DNA of 64,000 bases from Liolophura sinensis (Eukaryota; Mollusca; Polyplacophora; Chitonida; Chitonidae): positions 53,923,249 through 53,987,248 of the forward strand of contig NC_088295.1 of assembly GCF_032854445.1 (NCBI RefSeq), read 5' to 3'. Below the pieces are notes generated by a model. It searched no databases. It saw only the letters and a list, made by a program, of their open reading frames with translations, and was not told where the DNA came from. Of the stretch, positions 31,762 to 43,445 are shown one piece after another (the first letter of the stretch is position 1; every line of letters starts with the position of its first letter). The translations under genes and the position numbers were made by a program.

Positions 31762-34700
31762 GTCTCCTCAAGACTAACACTGTTTTTTTCAGTCTGTTCA
31801 TCTATCCATAATTCTTGCTCTCCAGTCATTAAGCGTGTAGCTGAGGTTGAGAAACACTGCTCAACATACAACTACTTCCTGGCAAATTACACATGTGTTG
31901 AAGGTAAGTGATATTAATCCACAAAATTTTAAACTATGACAATTCACCGGTTGATAATTAGGCATAAAGTGAAGAGGTAACATTTATACACACGGTGCTT
32001 TAATAACCTGCTTTCTTCACACATCAGGTAAATTAAAAAAGGACGTGATAAAAACCCTGTCACAAAACACTGTCACAAGACAGTGCTAGAACTCTCCACC
32101 ATTTGCGTGTACTGTACACAACGATCATCGCCATGCTCATATGGAGCAGAATTTAATATACTGATAGAAATATGGAAGCATTAAATTGTAAATCAGGGGA
32201 CATACATGCAGTTATACATGGAGATCAGAGATGTGGACCGATACCAGGCTAAGTGACACAGTGAAATACTTAGATCTCACTCAGACTTCACCTTGGGCAA
32301 TACGTGTCCCAAGAGTGGAAGGATGTGGGATTTAATTTAGTCCGTGGACTAGACCCAAAACTTCACATATTGGTACCACCCACGCTGGCCAAATCCCCTT
32401 GCTATATTTATGATGCTACATGTCTTTCGTACATGTTTTTATATGATAGCCCTTGCAGATCTGCAGCTTTGTATGGGTTAGGCTCCCTTTAATAAACATA
32501 CTAGTACTTACTGTTCAATGCGCTCACTCATATATTGCCAACAGTCATACAATAACGGGGCTATTTTGAACCCCAGAAACAGAGTGTTTACTGTTAGCAA
32601 TACTTCCTTAACTAATTCAAGTTATTCATCTCAAACATAATGATAGATTTTTGATGAAAGTTCACATTTTAGCCCTCTCTGGGTTGAGAGAGGGGTGAAC
32701 TATAGGTTCGAGTCAGCAATTTTCTTTGCTCTCAAACTTTTTGTTTTGTAACACTTTAGGGCATTTTATCGTCCTTGTGTTAACAATTAACTGTTGATTT
32801 CAAGTTTAAAAATCACTGGGGAATTCAAAATGGTACACAGTACGGGTTTATCCATGTCCCCAAACACTAAAGGACACTGCAAGACTTTAGATTTTTTCAG
32901 AGAGATAATCATGCTCTCTTTTATCTGTCAGTGGGTGCCATGGATGTTTAACTAACAACTTGTCCCTTTATTGGGTGTCTTAACTGCACATTGGCTTTGC
33001 ATATTGAAAAACAAAGTAAAGTGATTCATCCAACTCAGTGAAATATGATTGTTTTTGGACATTTTAACCTTGATGCTACTTGTAAATCTGTCAAGTCCAA
33101 CACTTTTTGATTTAGCACTACTTCTGGAAGAATAAATGAATGATTATGGCTTAATGGCACTATTTCTAGAGGAAGACTCTTCTTTGTGTACAATCTAGAG
33201 CTTCTAATGCACAACTGTAGCATCAAGGTCCGTCTTGTGTAGGGCAAAGATTCTTTGGGCAAGTTTTTCAATTGCTGTTCCAAGTATGCTGCCATCTGCA
33301 CCAAGCTAAGCCAACTGGATAGGAGGATCTTTCTTTTTCGTCCATAAGAGAACAACTGCATCTGCATGATAATTCTGGGATAGTGTGTGACAATTTCGTC
33401 TCTAAAGAGCCAAAATCTTGAGATCTATCAAACAACCTTCTGGGTGGAACACTCTGGAAGTAGTTGTTGTATCCCTAGAAAATCTTTCTACAAGTGATAG
33501 CTGCAGGTTAATCATAAGCACCTTTGGATAATGCAGTCAAGTGTCTGTCAAGTCTTTTGAAAATGCTACTGAACTACACGTAGCAGTCATGTAACATTTT
33601 TCTAACTTGTCCATGTTCAAGTCCTGTTGCCAGATGTCCTCCACCCGTATTAGAACGTTCCACAAACCTAATCTCGCGATATCAAGGATTCAGAGTCATC
33701 ATCAAAACAATGAATGATGCCTGGCTGCTTCATTTGCAGAGCAGTGTATTCATCAACCATTGATATATCCATTAAGAAATGATTTGCTTCGAGGTCGATT
33801 CAGTCAATGTAGGCATTATTAAGTAGTCCAAAACTATGCAAAAATATACTTTCATTTATTTCTTTAGATTTTTGTGAAAAGGGTTAAAGGCACTCAAACA
33901 TTTGACTTCTCAGGTGGGCTTTATGGACCATGCTATCAGAGGTTAGGAACTCTGATGTCGTAGGAAGTTTATCCAATTCTAATCACGACACTGAATGTTG
34001 GAATAACTCCTTTTACCAAAGACTGAAAGATTACTAAAATATTGTGCCCAAAAAGTACTTCCTTCTGGTGAACATCAGGAAAAAAGGTGATGTGACTCCA
34101 GAAATCCTAGATACTGTCAGTATGTCTCATAAAGCATACCACAGTTTTTAAATATTTGAATGCCTTTCAACACTCTCACAAAAATCTGAAAAAATAAATG
34201 AAAGTATTTTTACATATAGTTTACATTTCTTTTACTTTAATGTAGTAGTTTAGCAGTCTAACACATTATATGATGTCACTGTTCACAATATCATAAGAAA
34301 ACACCACTAAAATCTCCAGTGTTTTCAAGGCAATATACCAGGTTGTAAAAATTTGAAGAAAAAAAGCATTTTCTCTGACAAACACTTCATAATAGAGTGT
34401 TTTTCTTTTTCTTGTCTTTAACATCAAAGTAGACATTTACACTCTGCAAAAAGTGTTATTTAATAATCTGGTCCTTAATGTTAATGTTTGGCTGTATCTT
34501 TAATTACTAGCGTTCATGACTGAAAGGCCTGATAATCTGATCAAAGGTTTGCTCTGACATTGTAGATCACAGGTATGGAAATAACACGAATGCTTACCTA
34601 CATCGTAGCTCAGCTGATCTGCCTTAACTCACTGTAATAATGGGTGTAAATAAGATGGGCATATAAACCATTGGCAAACTGCTATCAACCCAGCTGAAAA

Positions 34701-37700
34701 CCTTGAAAATCTTACATGTAAATGTACAGGTCAACTGATTATTCATCTCATACTGTGATGTACTTAATTTTTGCGCGGAACTAATTTTCGCGGATTTAGC
34801 GATGAACAGTTTACCGAAAAATTAATTCCAACATAAAAATTTTCTATTACAATAAATATAATGTATAATGGTAGTAGCATTACTGCACTCAGACACTTTG
34901 AGACAAAGAAATGCAATCAGGTACAGTCACAGCACTTTTATTCGTGAAATAAGCACAGAATTTTTTTCTCGATGACAGACATAGCAAACTGGATATTTAA
35001 CATTTCTACATGTAAAAAAAGCGACTGAAATCCTATAAACAACATACAATCCAGCTTTAGCAAATCTGGACTGGATCATCCCTCGTCTTTTACTGATCTC
35101 CAACCACCTGGCGTGAAAGGGCTTAATAATGGAAGTTCAGGTGTCCACTACAGTTGATTGCCCACTGGAGCCCCATTATGAAAGAACATATTATAGGGAA
35201 GATGAAGGCTACGTTTCAGCGAAATCAGCACAATAGTTATGGGAGGGGATGCATGGACAAAATCTGAATACATGGAAAGCACAATTATGCCATGTCCTAA
35301 ATGAGGGTAATCATAAAAATAACAATAATTATGAAAATAATACCCCAATTGCGACTAAACTTCAGCATGCAACAAGTTCAGATTATAGACAAGATGTATG
35401 GTAAGTTTCATCAAAGTGGGCGCAGTAGTTTGGGAGGAGGTGTATCCTCACCCAACCTCAAAGAGGGAGGTAGAAATAATTGGTAGAAATAAGGTTCCCT
35501 GCAGCGGTGATGTCAATAATGAGAACTGTAAAAAGGATTCCAGCACAGCACATTGTAAACAAAAAACCATGAACAGGTGCTCATGTGGTTTTCATTTTTT
35601 ATTTTATTTATTTTTGTTGTGAAAAGAGCCATTGTACATAAAGTTATACATGTGGATCAGATAAAGTGGACAGTTACCACTGGCTAATTGACACAATTAA
35701 ATAGGCACTTATTGGTTGGAGCTGAGCTTGGGAAATTTGAGGGCTGGAGGAGTGCATCAATCTGCCAGTGTATACCCAAGATCAGAAGGTTACAGGGGTT
35801 GGGTACCTACTGTAGACAATAGGTAACTGCTTACCTTTGATGTTCATTGTACAAAACAGTTTGGCAAATACAAATTATATCAAAGTGAAAATATGGGATT
35901 GTATTATCAATTAGGTATCCCTCCCCTCCGCAAGCTATGGAAAGGCAGAATTTCATGGTCATACAGGACAAAAACATATATTCTACAGTAACGCAAACAT
36001 GAGGGTTAAGCAATGTTTAAAGAGTATTAAAAACAAGAAACAATATATAATTACTTATTTTACAACAGGAGTGAAAATACCTAAATAGCCATAGCTATTT
36101 TGTTTTAAGTTGGTTGGTAACTTTTTAAATTAACTTTTAATCTGGAATTTTTACTAGGCCACAGGATGTGCTCATCTACCTACATGTAAGAGACAAATAA
36201 GCATCCGTGCGACGTCAGTGGAAATGTAGGTGCATTCAAGTTATGGAAATATCTCACTTCTGGTTGGCTAAGATTGATAACAAGGCAGTGCTTTAGATTT
36301 TCTCAATGTGCACGATTGTGATTACTTTAAACTGCAATATAGACTTTAAACTGCAATATAGACTCCATGTGAGGTACTTAATACGTACATACATTTGGTC
36401 TCCTCGTGTTGTCTTTTCTTTTACCTCAGCTACATGTATATTTTGTTTATAACAGAGATAATGGACCTATGTGGTGATGAGGCTTGGAATTTAACATCAC
36501 CCACACACCTGGGTGACTTCTCTTCAGTGTCTGTAGACCGCATCAAGAACTGTGCATGTATGGTGCAAGGGGGATCACATCAGCTAATAGCTGTGGATGT
36601 GGCAATGCCTCAAACTACCAAAAACAACTGTCCCAGTGCTTCTGTCAAGGTGGTCTGGAGTTCGAGTGATGGTGGTACAAACAGGTCACAGATAATCATA
36701 AAAGAATCAGAAGCATTCACAAATCAATACCTGGTGAACAATTCGGACATCACTTGGATCTACTACACCAGAAACTGCACCAGGATAACACAACGTGTGT
36801 GGTTTAAACTACAGCCAGGTAGGTCCATGTATACTTAATATACATATTTGATAACTAGCAGACCATGATATATACAGTATAACCATGAGTCTGCCAACAG
36901 AATATGTCACTGTCAATCATTCCAAAGGTAAATCTTTATCCACATTTCATCAAGTTCCACCTTTCTGCTGATTTCAAGTTTTCAAAATGGCTGCCGTCTT
37001 TTGTCTGTTAGGACGCTGGATACTTGGTTATCCTAGTTCCCGGGCCTCATAAATGCCCAGTCAAGGGGCCCAGGAACGCAGAAGGTGTATATGATGGGCA
37101 GCCACTTCTGTGAGGTTTAAGTGAGCACAGAAGCTGAAATTTAATATTTTTTTTATTTATTTATTTATTTTATTGGTGTTTTACCCTGTACTCAAGAATA
37201 TTTCACTTATACAACAGCGGCCAGTCGGTGGAAGGAAATCAGGCAGAGCCTAGGGGAAACCCACAACGATCGGTAGGTTGCTAGCAGACCTTCCCACGCA
37301 CAGCCGGAGAGGAAGCCAGCATGAGCTGGACTTGAACTCACACCAACCACATTGTACATTATATTGCACTGTGTTGGCGTGCAACCCCCTTGACCATGAA
37401 GGCCCATCTGAAATTTAATAAATATGAATGGATATTTACCTTTGGGATGATTAACAGCTCAAGATTTTAACACTCAATCTGGTGGTCTAAGACCCTATGC
37501 ATTGTAAACGAAGTAAGCGGACATCCTGGGGAGGTCAACTGTTTTCAGAAACTTTACAATCATCCTATGGAGGTGAATGGGAGAAGCCAAGACTATTCAA
37601 AACCAGTTCAAGTACAAAAAAGTGAACACAGTCATCCAGGGCTAAATGGTGAAGCCAAAACTTCATAAAGCATTTTTTTCGTAAGAACATGATGTCTTCA

Positions 37701-40700
37701 AAAATGCTTCTCACCACTGCACAATGAGGTGATGGTTATGTTATAAAGAAAAGAAACTATTTAACAATAAGACTAAATGGTGAGAAGAAATACTGTATTT
37801 AGAAAGAACAATAATATGCAATGTACTAAGAACATAAAAACAGTCGCAGGATATGCTGTGTTTACAAGGCCACAGGGGCAAAGGTCAGACCTTCAAAAAT
37901 ATGCTAAGGTCATGAAAAACATTAACAAAATTTAAACATGTGATTAAGTTTGTCACAAAATATAACCTCAATGGCCCCAATAGCTATGGAAATATAGAAT
38001 TTGATAACTCAATAAATAGTGTTCTTGTCATTGCCTAATCAAGTGTGGTACAGGATGGGTAAACATTGCTAAATGTATTACAAAAATTGAGTGTTTACAA
38101 AAGTATAGACTGAGAAACAGATGGAGAGAAGACTAAGCAGATTCACAGATGGATGCCAAACAACAGGATAATACCCCAAGCCCAAGTTTGGGCGAGGAGT
38201 ATAAAACACACTGAGTGTTATTCAAACATGTGAACTGTGCGTTTGTAGAATGTTATGGTTTCTCTTTCTGACAGTCAACAGATCTCAAGCAACAATTTAC
38301 TGTGGAAAATCTATACCTAACAGCACTCACATAACACCAACGCTGGTGACCCAATCTTCAAATACAACTCCCGAACGGACCATTCCCTCCAATGTCACCA
38401 GCCAAACAACCATGACAAGCATAACAGAACCAAGTGAGAATGCCACCACTGTCAACGACACCAGCTCCATGACCAATTCTACAACATGGCCACCTGTTAC
38501 AACAGAGAACCAAACTGAAATGTCACCAACTCCTTCACCAATGAGCAGCACTGCAGTCACCGCAAACTCAACTTCAAATTCTTCAGCTGTGAACGACCCC
38601 ACTTTCAACACAGACAGTTCATCACAAGGTATTTTATTTATTTATTTATTTGATTGGTGTTTTATGCTGTACTCAAGAATATTTCACTTATACAACAGCA
38701 GCCAATATTAAGGTGGGAGCATCACAAGGTATTTATACTTCATTCTCATACCCATTACTTATGATGTCTACATATAAACAGATAAGTATTAATTTGTTTA
38801 ACATAACATAGTACAATATTTTCTTTTAAGATCATGCAGCCATTTTTATTCACTACAATGTGATCATACAGATTGCACAACAGAATCATCTGAAGTTTGT
38901 TTTAATGCCAAAAACTGTTTCAACTCAACTGAAAATGACTTACAAAATACATTTGTCTTACTGAAATATTCATTCCCTTGCAGTTGAAGTAATCGTAGGC
39001 TCAGTGATTGGTGCATTTTTTGCTGTTGTCATAGCAGTGGTGCTTGTCATCGTTCTCTACAGGTAAACTCCTCTCTACAGTGCTTACATGTCTGCTCGAC
39101 ACAAATGTCACCGGCTTTGGTTGACCAATCACAATACAATGTTGTTGGGCAAATCCATATTACAGGTCAGGCCAGGCTGGATACTTCAACACAGAACTCT
39201 ACTTCAATGTCAACTAACCATTTCCATATCCACAAAAACTAAATATCTAAATCTAGCTGACACTATGATCCTAGCCTTTCATCTCATCAATGTCTTAAAT
39301 ACCACAAACTGTATTACAATGTACATACTAGGATCTGAGTTTTAATAGAATTTCATGACATATATCACAAACTCAGGAATTTATTGACATAACTCTGGCT
39401 GGCCCAGTCTGGTTGAATGCAACCTGCACTTGAACCTATAAGGTTGTGTGTTTAAAAACCAACTCCCACCAGTTTATCATGGACTTAATGTCAACAAAGA
39501 CTTTCGCCTAACAATCAGAACATGTGTCTGGTGCTATCTTTAACACTAAGTAGAAATATACCTTTTGCATAATTTCAGGTGTCTTATTTATAGCTCTGAT
39601 TTGTTCTTAAACAGACGGCACAAAAGCAGAAAATACACAAAATCCCATCATCCACTAAGCAATGGGGCAAACACAGCCAGATATGAGAATACCTCTGCGG
39701 ATCTCCCACTTGTGGCCATGGGTCCGTCTCCACACACAACAGGCTATGACCACATAGCAGCAGTTGGCACTGTCCAGGGTGATGACAACAGTGGCATGTA
39801 CAACAATACTGGAAATGTCTACAACCATACCCTGGACGAGGAAGAGTATGACCATATACAGACTGTTGCCACAGTCCACCCATCCAGAGCAATTCACCGC
39901 AAGCAACCAGATGACACCTATAACAACTTGTATGAAGGCCATAACAGCACTGTCCAGCTTAACGGTTTGTCAGAAAGTACCACTGACATGAACGACCATA
40001 ATTCTGCTGCCAATGACATTTATTCACAAATACAAGACAAGCCTCAGTCAGAACAACCTGGAAGTGACACCATACTTCATAAAAGCCATGAAGAAACAAA
40101 AGAAGAGTTTGTGGAGAATGACTTGTACCAAAGTGTAGATGAATGTGAAACAGACCAAAGCCCCACCCAACATGCCCGGGGAGGACAGGGGCTACACTCC
40201 TATCATGTTTTGGAAAAGGACTTTGGTTCGAGGGTTCCAGAAAATCCCCCTCATTCAGCTGACAAGGATGTCTATAAAGATGAGACACCTTCCTCAACTC
40301 CTCATAAAAGCCATGACCTAACAAACGAGGAAACAGAGTTTGTGGAGAATGATTTGTATCAAAGTGTAGACCAATGTGACACAGACAAAAGCATCACCCA
40401 ACATGCCCGGGGAAGAATGGGGCTACGCTCCTATCATGTTTTGGAAAAGGACTTTGGTTCGAGGGTTCCAGAAAATCCCCCTCATTCAGCTGACAAGGAT
40501 GTCTATAAAGATGAGACACCTTCCTCAACTCCACATAAAAGCCATGACCTAACAAACGAGGAAACAGAGTTTGTGGAGAATGATTTGTATCAAAGTGTAG
40601 ACCAATGTGACACAGACAAAAGCATCACCCAACATGCCCGGGGAAGAATGGGGCTACGCTCCTATCATGTTTTGGAAAAGGACTTTGGTTCGAGGGTTCC

Positions 40701-41766
40701 AGAAAATCCCCCTCATTCAGCTGACAAGGATGTCTATAAAGATGAGACACCTTCCTCAACTCCACATAAAAGCCATGACCTAACAAACGAGGAAACAGAG
40801 TTTGTGGAGAATGATTTGTATCAAAGTGTAGACCAACGTGACACAGACAAAAGCCCCACCCAACATGCCCAGGGAGGACAGGGGCTACGCTCCTATCATG
40901 TTTTGGAAAAGGACTTTGGTTCGAGGGTTCCAGAAAATCCCCCTCATTCAGCTGACAAGGATGTCTATAAAGATGAGACACCTTCCTCAACTCCACATAA
41001 AAGCCATGACCTAACAAACGAGGAAACAGAGTTTGTGGAGAATGATTTGTATCAAAGTGTAGACCAATGTGACACAGACAAAAGCATCACCCAACATGCC
41101 CGGGGAAGAATGGGGCTACGCTCCTATCATGTTTTGGAAAAGGACTTTGGTTCGAGGGTTCCAGAAAATCCCCCTCATTCAGCTGACAAGGATGTCTATA
41201 AAGATGAGACACCTTCCTCAACTCCTCATAAAAGCCATGACCTAACAAACGAGGAAACAGAGTTTGTGGAGAATGATTTGTATCAAAGTGTAGACCAATG
41301 TGACACAGACAAAAGCATCACCCAACATGCCCGGGGAAGACTGGGGCTACGCTCCTATCATGCTTTGGAAAAGGACTTTGGTTCGAGGGTTCCAGAAAAT
41401 CCCCCTCATTCAGCTGACAAGGATGTCTATAAAGATGAGACACCTTCCTCAACTCCTCATAAAAGCCATGACCTAACAAACGAGGAAACAGAGTTTGTGG
41501 AGAATGATTTGTATCAAAGTGTAGACCAATGTGACACAGACAAAAGCATCACCCAACATGCCCGGGGAAGACTGAGGCTACGCTCCTATCATGTTTTGGA
41601 AAAGGACTTTGGTTCGAGGGTTCCAGAAAATCCCCCTCATTCAGCTGACAAGGATGTCTATAAAGATGAGACACCTTCCTCAACTCCTCATAAAAGCCAT
41701 GACCTAACAAACGAGGAAACAGAGTTTGTGGAGAATGATTTGTACCAAAGTGCTGATCAACTCTAA
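31561..41766 (+). CDS. Lectin-type transmembrane receptor with repeat-expanded tyrosine tail (5' end missing)
   Basis: Predicted single-pass surface receptor; I do not recognise a named orthologue. Exons are 31561-31761 (donor uncertain), 31793-31903, 36456-36818, 38275-38628, 38984-39062 and 39615-41766. All internal extracellular junctions are phase 1, as in shuffled extracellular modules. Order: SUEL-type galactose-binding lectin domain, 120-residue CUB-like module, Thr/Ser-rich stalk with about ten N-glycosylation sequons, a 21-residue membrane helix, RRHKSRK stop-transfer, then a 716-residue tail. The tail has nine tyrosines in a unique region and seven 77-residue repeats with three tyrosines each. 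The first visible exon starts in mid-codon, so a signal-peptide exon must lie further left, but I could not place it. The tail suggests SH2-dependent signalling; ligand unknown. Confidence 0.82.
31793..31903 (+). CDS. Receptor exon B: C-terminal half of SUEL lectin domain
   Basis: Follows a branch-point-like GACTAAC and T-rich tract ending CAG at 31792; donor GAAG|GTAAGT. Encodes CSSIHNSCSPVIKRV and HCSTYNYFLANYTCVE. The spacing of 13 residues between the SC and HC cysteines and the C-TYNYF-YTC ending match the SUEL/latrophilin lectin pattern. Ends in phase 1. Confidence 0.75.
33035..33860 (-). pseudogene. Possible decayed coding fragment, unidentified
   Basis: Open for 110 codons on the minus strand (33035-33367, including KNLPKESLPYTRRTLM and LPLEIVPLSHNHSF). 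Coding-like sequence continues upstream in shifted frames with stops (for example VFHPEGCLIDLKILAL then stop). Lies in the long receptor intron, antisense to it. No family recognised; a decayed retrocopy or transposon gene is a guess. Confidence 0.3.
36456..36818 (+). CDS. Receptor exon C: CUB-like extracellular module
   Basis: Acceptor TAACAG|AGATAA, donor GCCAG|GTAGGT, phase 1 to phase 1. Encodes LCGDEAWNLTSPTHL at its start and ends RITQRVWFKLQPG. It has five cysteines and several N-glycosylation sequons. Length (120 aa) and the CG...SP start resemble a degenerate CUB domain; this is inference. Confidence 0.78.
37145..37407 (-). mobile_element. SINE family 2, diverged full-length
   Basis: T-rich left end, GGTGTTTTACCCTGTACTCA, and a right end TGACCATGAAGGCCC where the tRNA head has decayed. 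In the receptor intron after exon C. Confidence 0.88.
38275..38628 (+). CDS. Receptor exon D: mucin-like Thr/Ser-rich stalk
   Basis: Acceptor CTGACAG|TCAACA, donor CACAAG|GTATTT. About 117 residues, mostly Thr, Ser, Asn and Pro, with about ten N-X-S/T sequons (for example NST, NTT, NVT, NAT, NDT). Predicted heavily O- and N-glycosylated. The donor lies inside a target-site duplication of a SINE fragment that starts six bases past it. Confidence 0.82.
38635..38719 (-). mobile_element. SINE family 2 fragment inserted at a splice donor
   Basis: 85-bp tail fragment flanked by perfect CATCACAAGGTATTT copies at 38620-38634 and 38720-38734. The duplicated target contains the exon D donor, so a second donor now lies at 38729. 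Confidence 0.9.
38984..39062 (+). CDS. Receptor exon E: transmembrane helix
   Basis: Acceptor CCTTGCAG|TTGAAG, donor TACAG|GTAAAC. Encodes VEVIVGSVIGAFFAVV and IAVVLVIVLYR, an uninterrupted hydrophobic helix with glycines near its start. Ends in phase 2. Confidence 0.88.
39615..41766 (+). CDS. Receptor exon F: cytoplasmic tail with 7 x 77-aa tyrosine repeats, and stop
   Basis: Acceptor TTAAACAG|ACGGCA completes an Arg codon; the single exon runs 717 codons to TAA at 41764. The unique part has tyrosines in ARYENT, GYDHIAA, GMYNNT, EEYDHIQ, DTYNNLYEG and NDIYSQI. YENT, YNNT and YNNL fit a pYxN Grb2-type pattern. Repeats then carry NDLYQSVD, RSYHVLEKDF and KDVYKDE. Total tail tyrosines are 31. 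An eighth partial repeat ends LYQSADQL. Antisense ORFs over this exon are by-products of the repeat. Confidence 0.9.
40105..41763 (+). repeat. 231-bp coding tandem repeat (7 copies plus partial eighth)
   Basis: Period is exactly 231 bp (77 codons); for example the same CAGAG lies at 40334 and 40565. Copies are nearly identical in DNA, including third positions, apart from the first. Variants: SPTQHA with GGQG in copies 1 and 4, SITQHA with GRMG in 2, 3 and 5, GRLG in 6 with YHAL instead of YHVL, GRLR in 7. Confidence 0.95.
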
Positions 41767-43248
41767 ATTAACATCTGTCAGCAAAGCCATATGTGTATAA
41801 ACTATAAGCCAACATACAGCCACTTTGTTTGACTCCAGGCAATCACACAACAGGCTCTTCTCAAAGGGAGAGAAGTATCTTCTCACAGAAATTGTCACTG
41901 TGATATAGTGCTTGTGCTCACAAATATCTCACAAAATTACACAATGCATTTGCAAAAATGACTGTCAATGTGTACACAGTTGTAGTTCAAGTTCATAATT
42001 GGTCTCTCTTTCATTAGATGTTTGGGCTTTTCTATAATTCATTTGTCCCAAATGTAAACCACTGAGAGAAGTTTGTTATTGTTGTTCAATGCCATAGGAC
42101 CTATTTAATAACAGTGAGCATAAGGCAGATTTGTTTATGCATGTTATATGGTGATATACAGGAAAATGTTGGGAAAGTTTCCATTCCCAAAAGCTGGGAA
42201 AGCCTGTATTTCAGTTGTGTTGAAACTATGCTTAGATTTAATATTACATTAATCAGCATTATCATATATTCAGAAAGTGTAATCCCTATTGACGATAATA
42301 CTGTCAGCATTATCATAGTTTTGAAGTGTTAGCTAGGCTTAAGAATTGCATCTTTTCTGCAACCATCATGTTGCATTTGAAGAGTGACATCCTAGCTTAA
42401 TTCTTCATACACAAAATATCTCACATGTTGCTCAGGGCATTAATATTTGGATTATTAAATATTTATGCTTTCAATTGATACAACAGCATATTGAATGTAT
42501 GTAACTTCACGAATATTCCAAAATCAGAATTACAAAGCTGATGTGCCATGTGTCATCTTATATATCACACTGTCTAACAGTCAACTTCATCCTGTGCCAA
42601 AGCAAATGTTGCCCTTTACATTAGGTTTAATTATTTTCAGCATGATATTTACATACATGCATTATCCATCAGGGGAGAAAACTCTTGTGCTTCATGACAC
42701 ACAAGTTAAGCCCCACGATTATCTCCCATAATTAAATTTCAGTACAGTAGGATCCGCTTTATTGCACTGGGTAAATGCAAGAAAATATTATGCAATTAAC
42801 TGATCTGTTTCTTTAACTGAATTTATCATCAAATGTATAGAGTTGTATCCCTTGGTTTTTTTTTTTATTTTGTTCAGATTTTTTCTATGTGGGTGGGTAT
42901 GCGTGTGAGGTTTTTCATTGTATTCCTAACCTGCTCAAAGAGCTATCATGATAGACAAATTGTGTACCACTTGTCAAGATCAATTATACTTGCTTGCTTC
43001 AATCATTTTCAGTGCACTTTATTTATTTACATGTTCCTAATATTTTTTTTATACATTTTTATATATTACCTACACCATTGCTCCTCTGAAAAAGAAATAT
43101 TATATCTTTCTATAATTGTTCTTTACATTTTTTAATTAGACATCCATCTTACGTTTCACTATGATTAATTAAGTTGCGTATTATTTGGAAAAGCTTTTAT
43201 TCTGAAATATGCCTCGGATTCATTACACAGGGCTAATAAATATTGCTT

Positions 43249-43254
43249 AATAAA
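43249..43254 (+). other. Possible polyadenylation signal of the receptor gene
   Basis: AATAAA about 1.5 kb after the receptor stop codon, with another at 43235. Assignment is by position only. Confidence 0.3.
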
Positions 43255-43299
43255 ATGTTGGTTTTGACTTCCATACACAACCAGATCCATATATATTTA

Positions 43300-43445
43300 T
43301 TTTTTTGACGGTTGTTTAAAGCCATTCTCAACAATTTTTCACACATACAATATGGTAGGCTGTTTTATGGGTGGAAGAAACTCGGGAGCCCAGAGTAAAC
43401 CACTGACCTTCAGCAAGCTACTGGCCAACTTTCTCACTGTCATAT
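43300..43445 (-). mobile_element. Diverged relative of SINE family 2
   Basis: Shares the layout: CAACAATTTTTCACACATAC, ATGGGTGGAAGAAACTCGGG, then GACCTTCAGCAAGCTACTGG. Similarity is by order and spacing of short blocks. Confidence 0.55.

Noticed and set aside
39584-41017. Minus-strand ORFs of 95-130 codons
   Set aside because: They are antisense to the receptor tail exon and recur with the 231-bp repeat.
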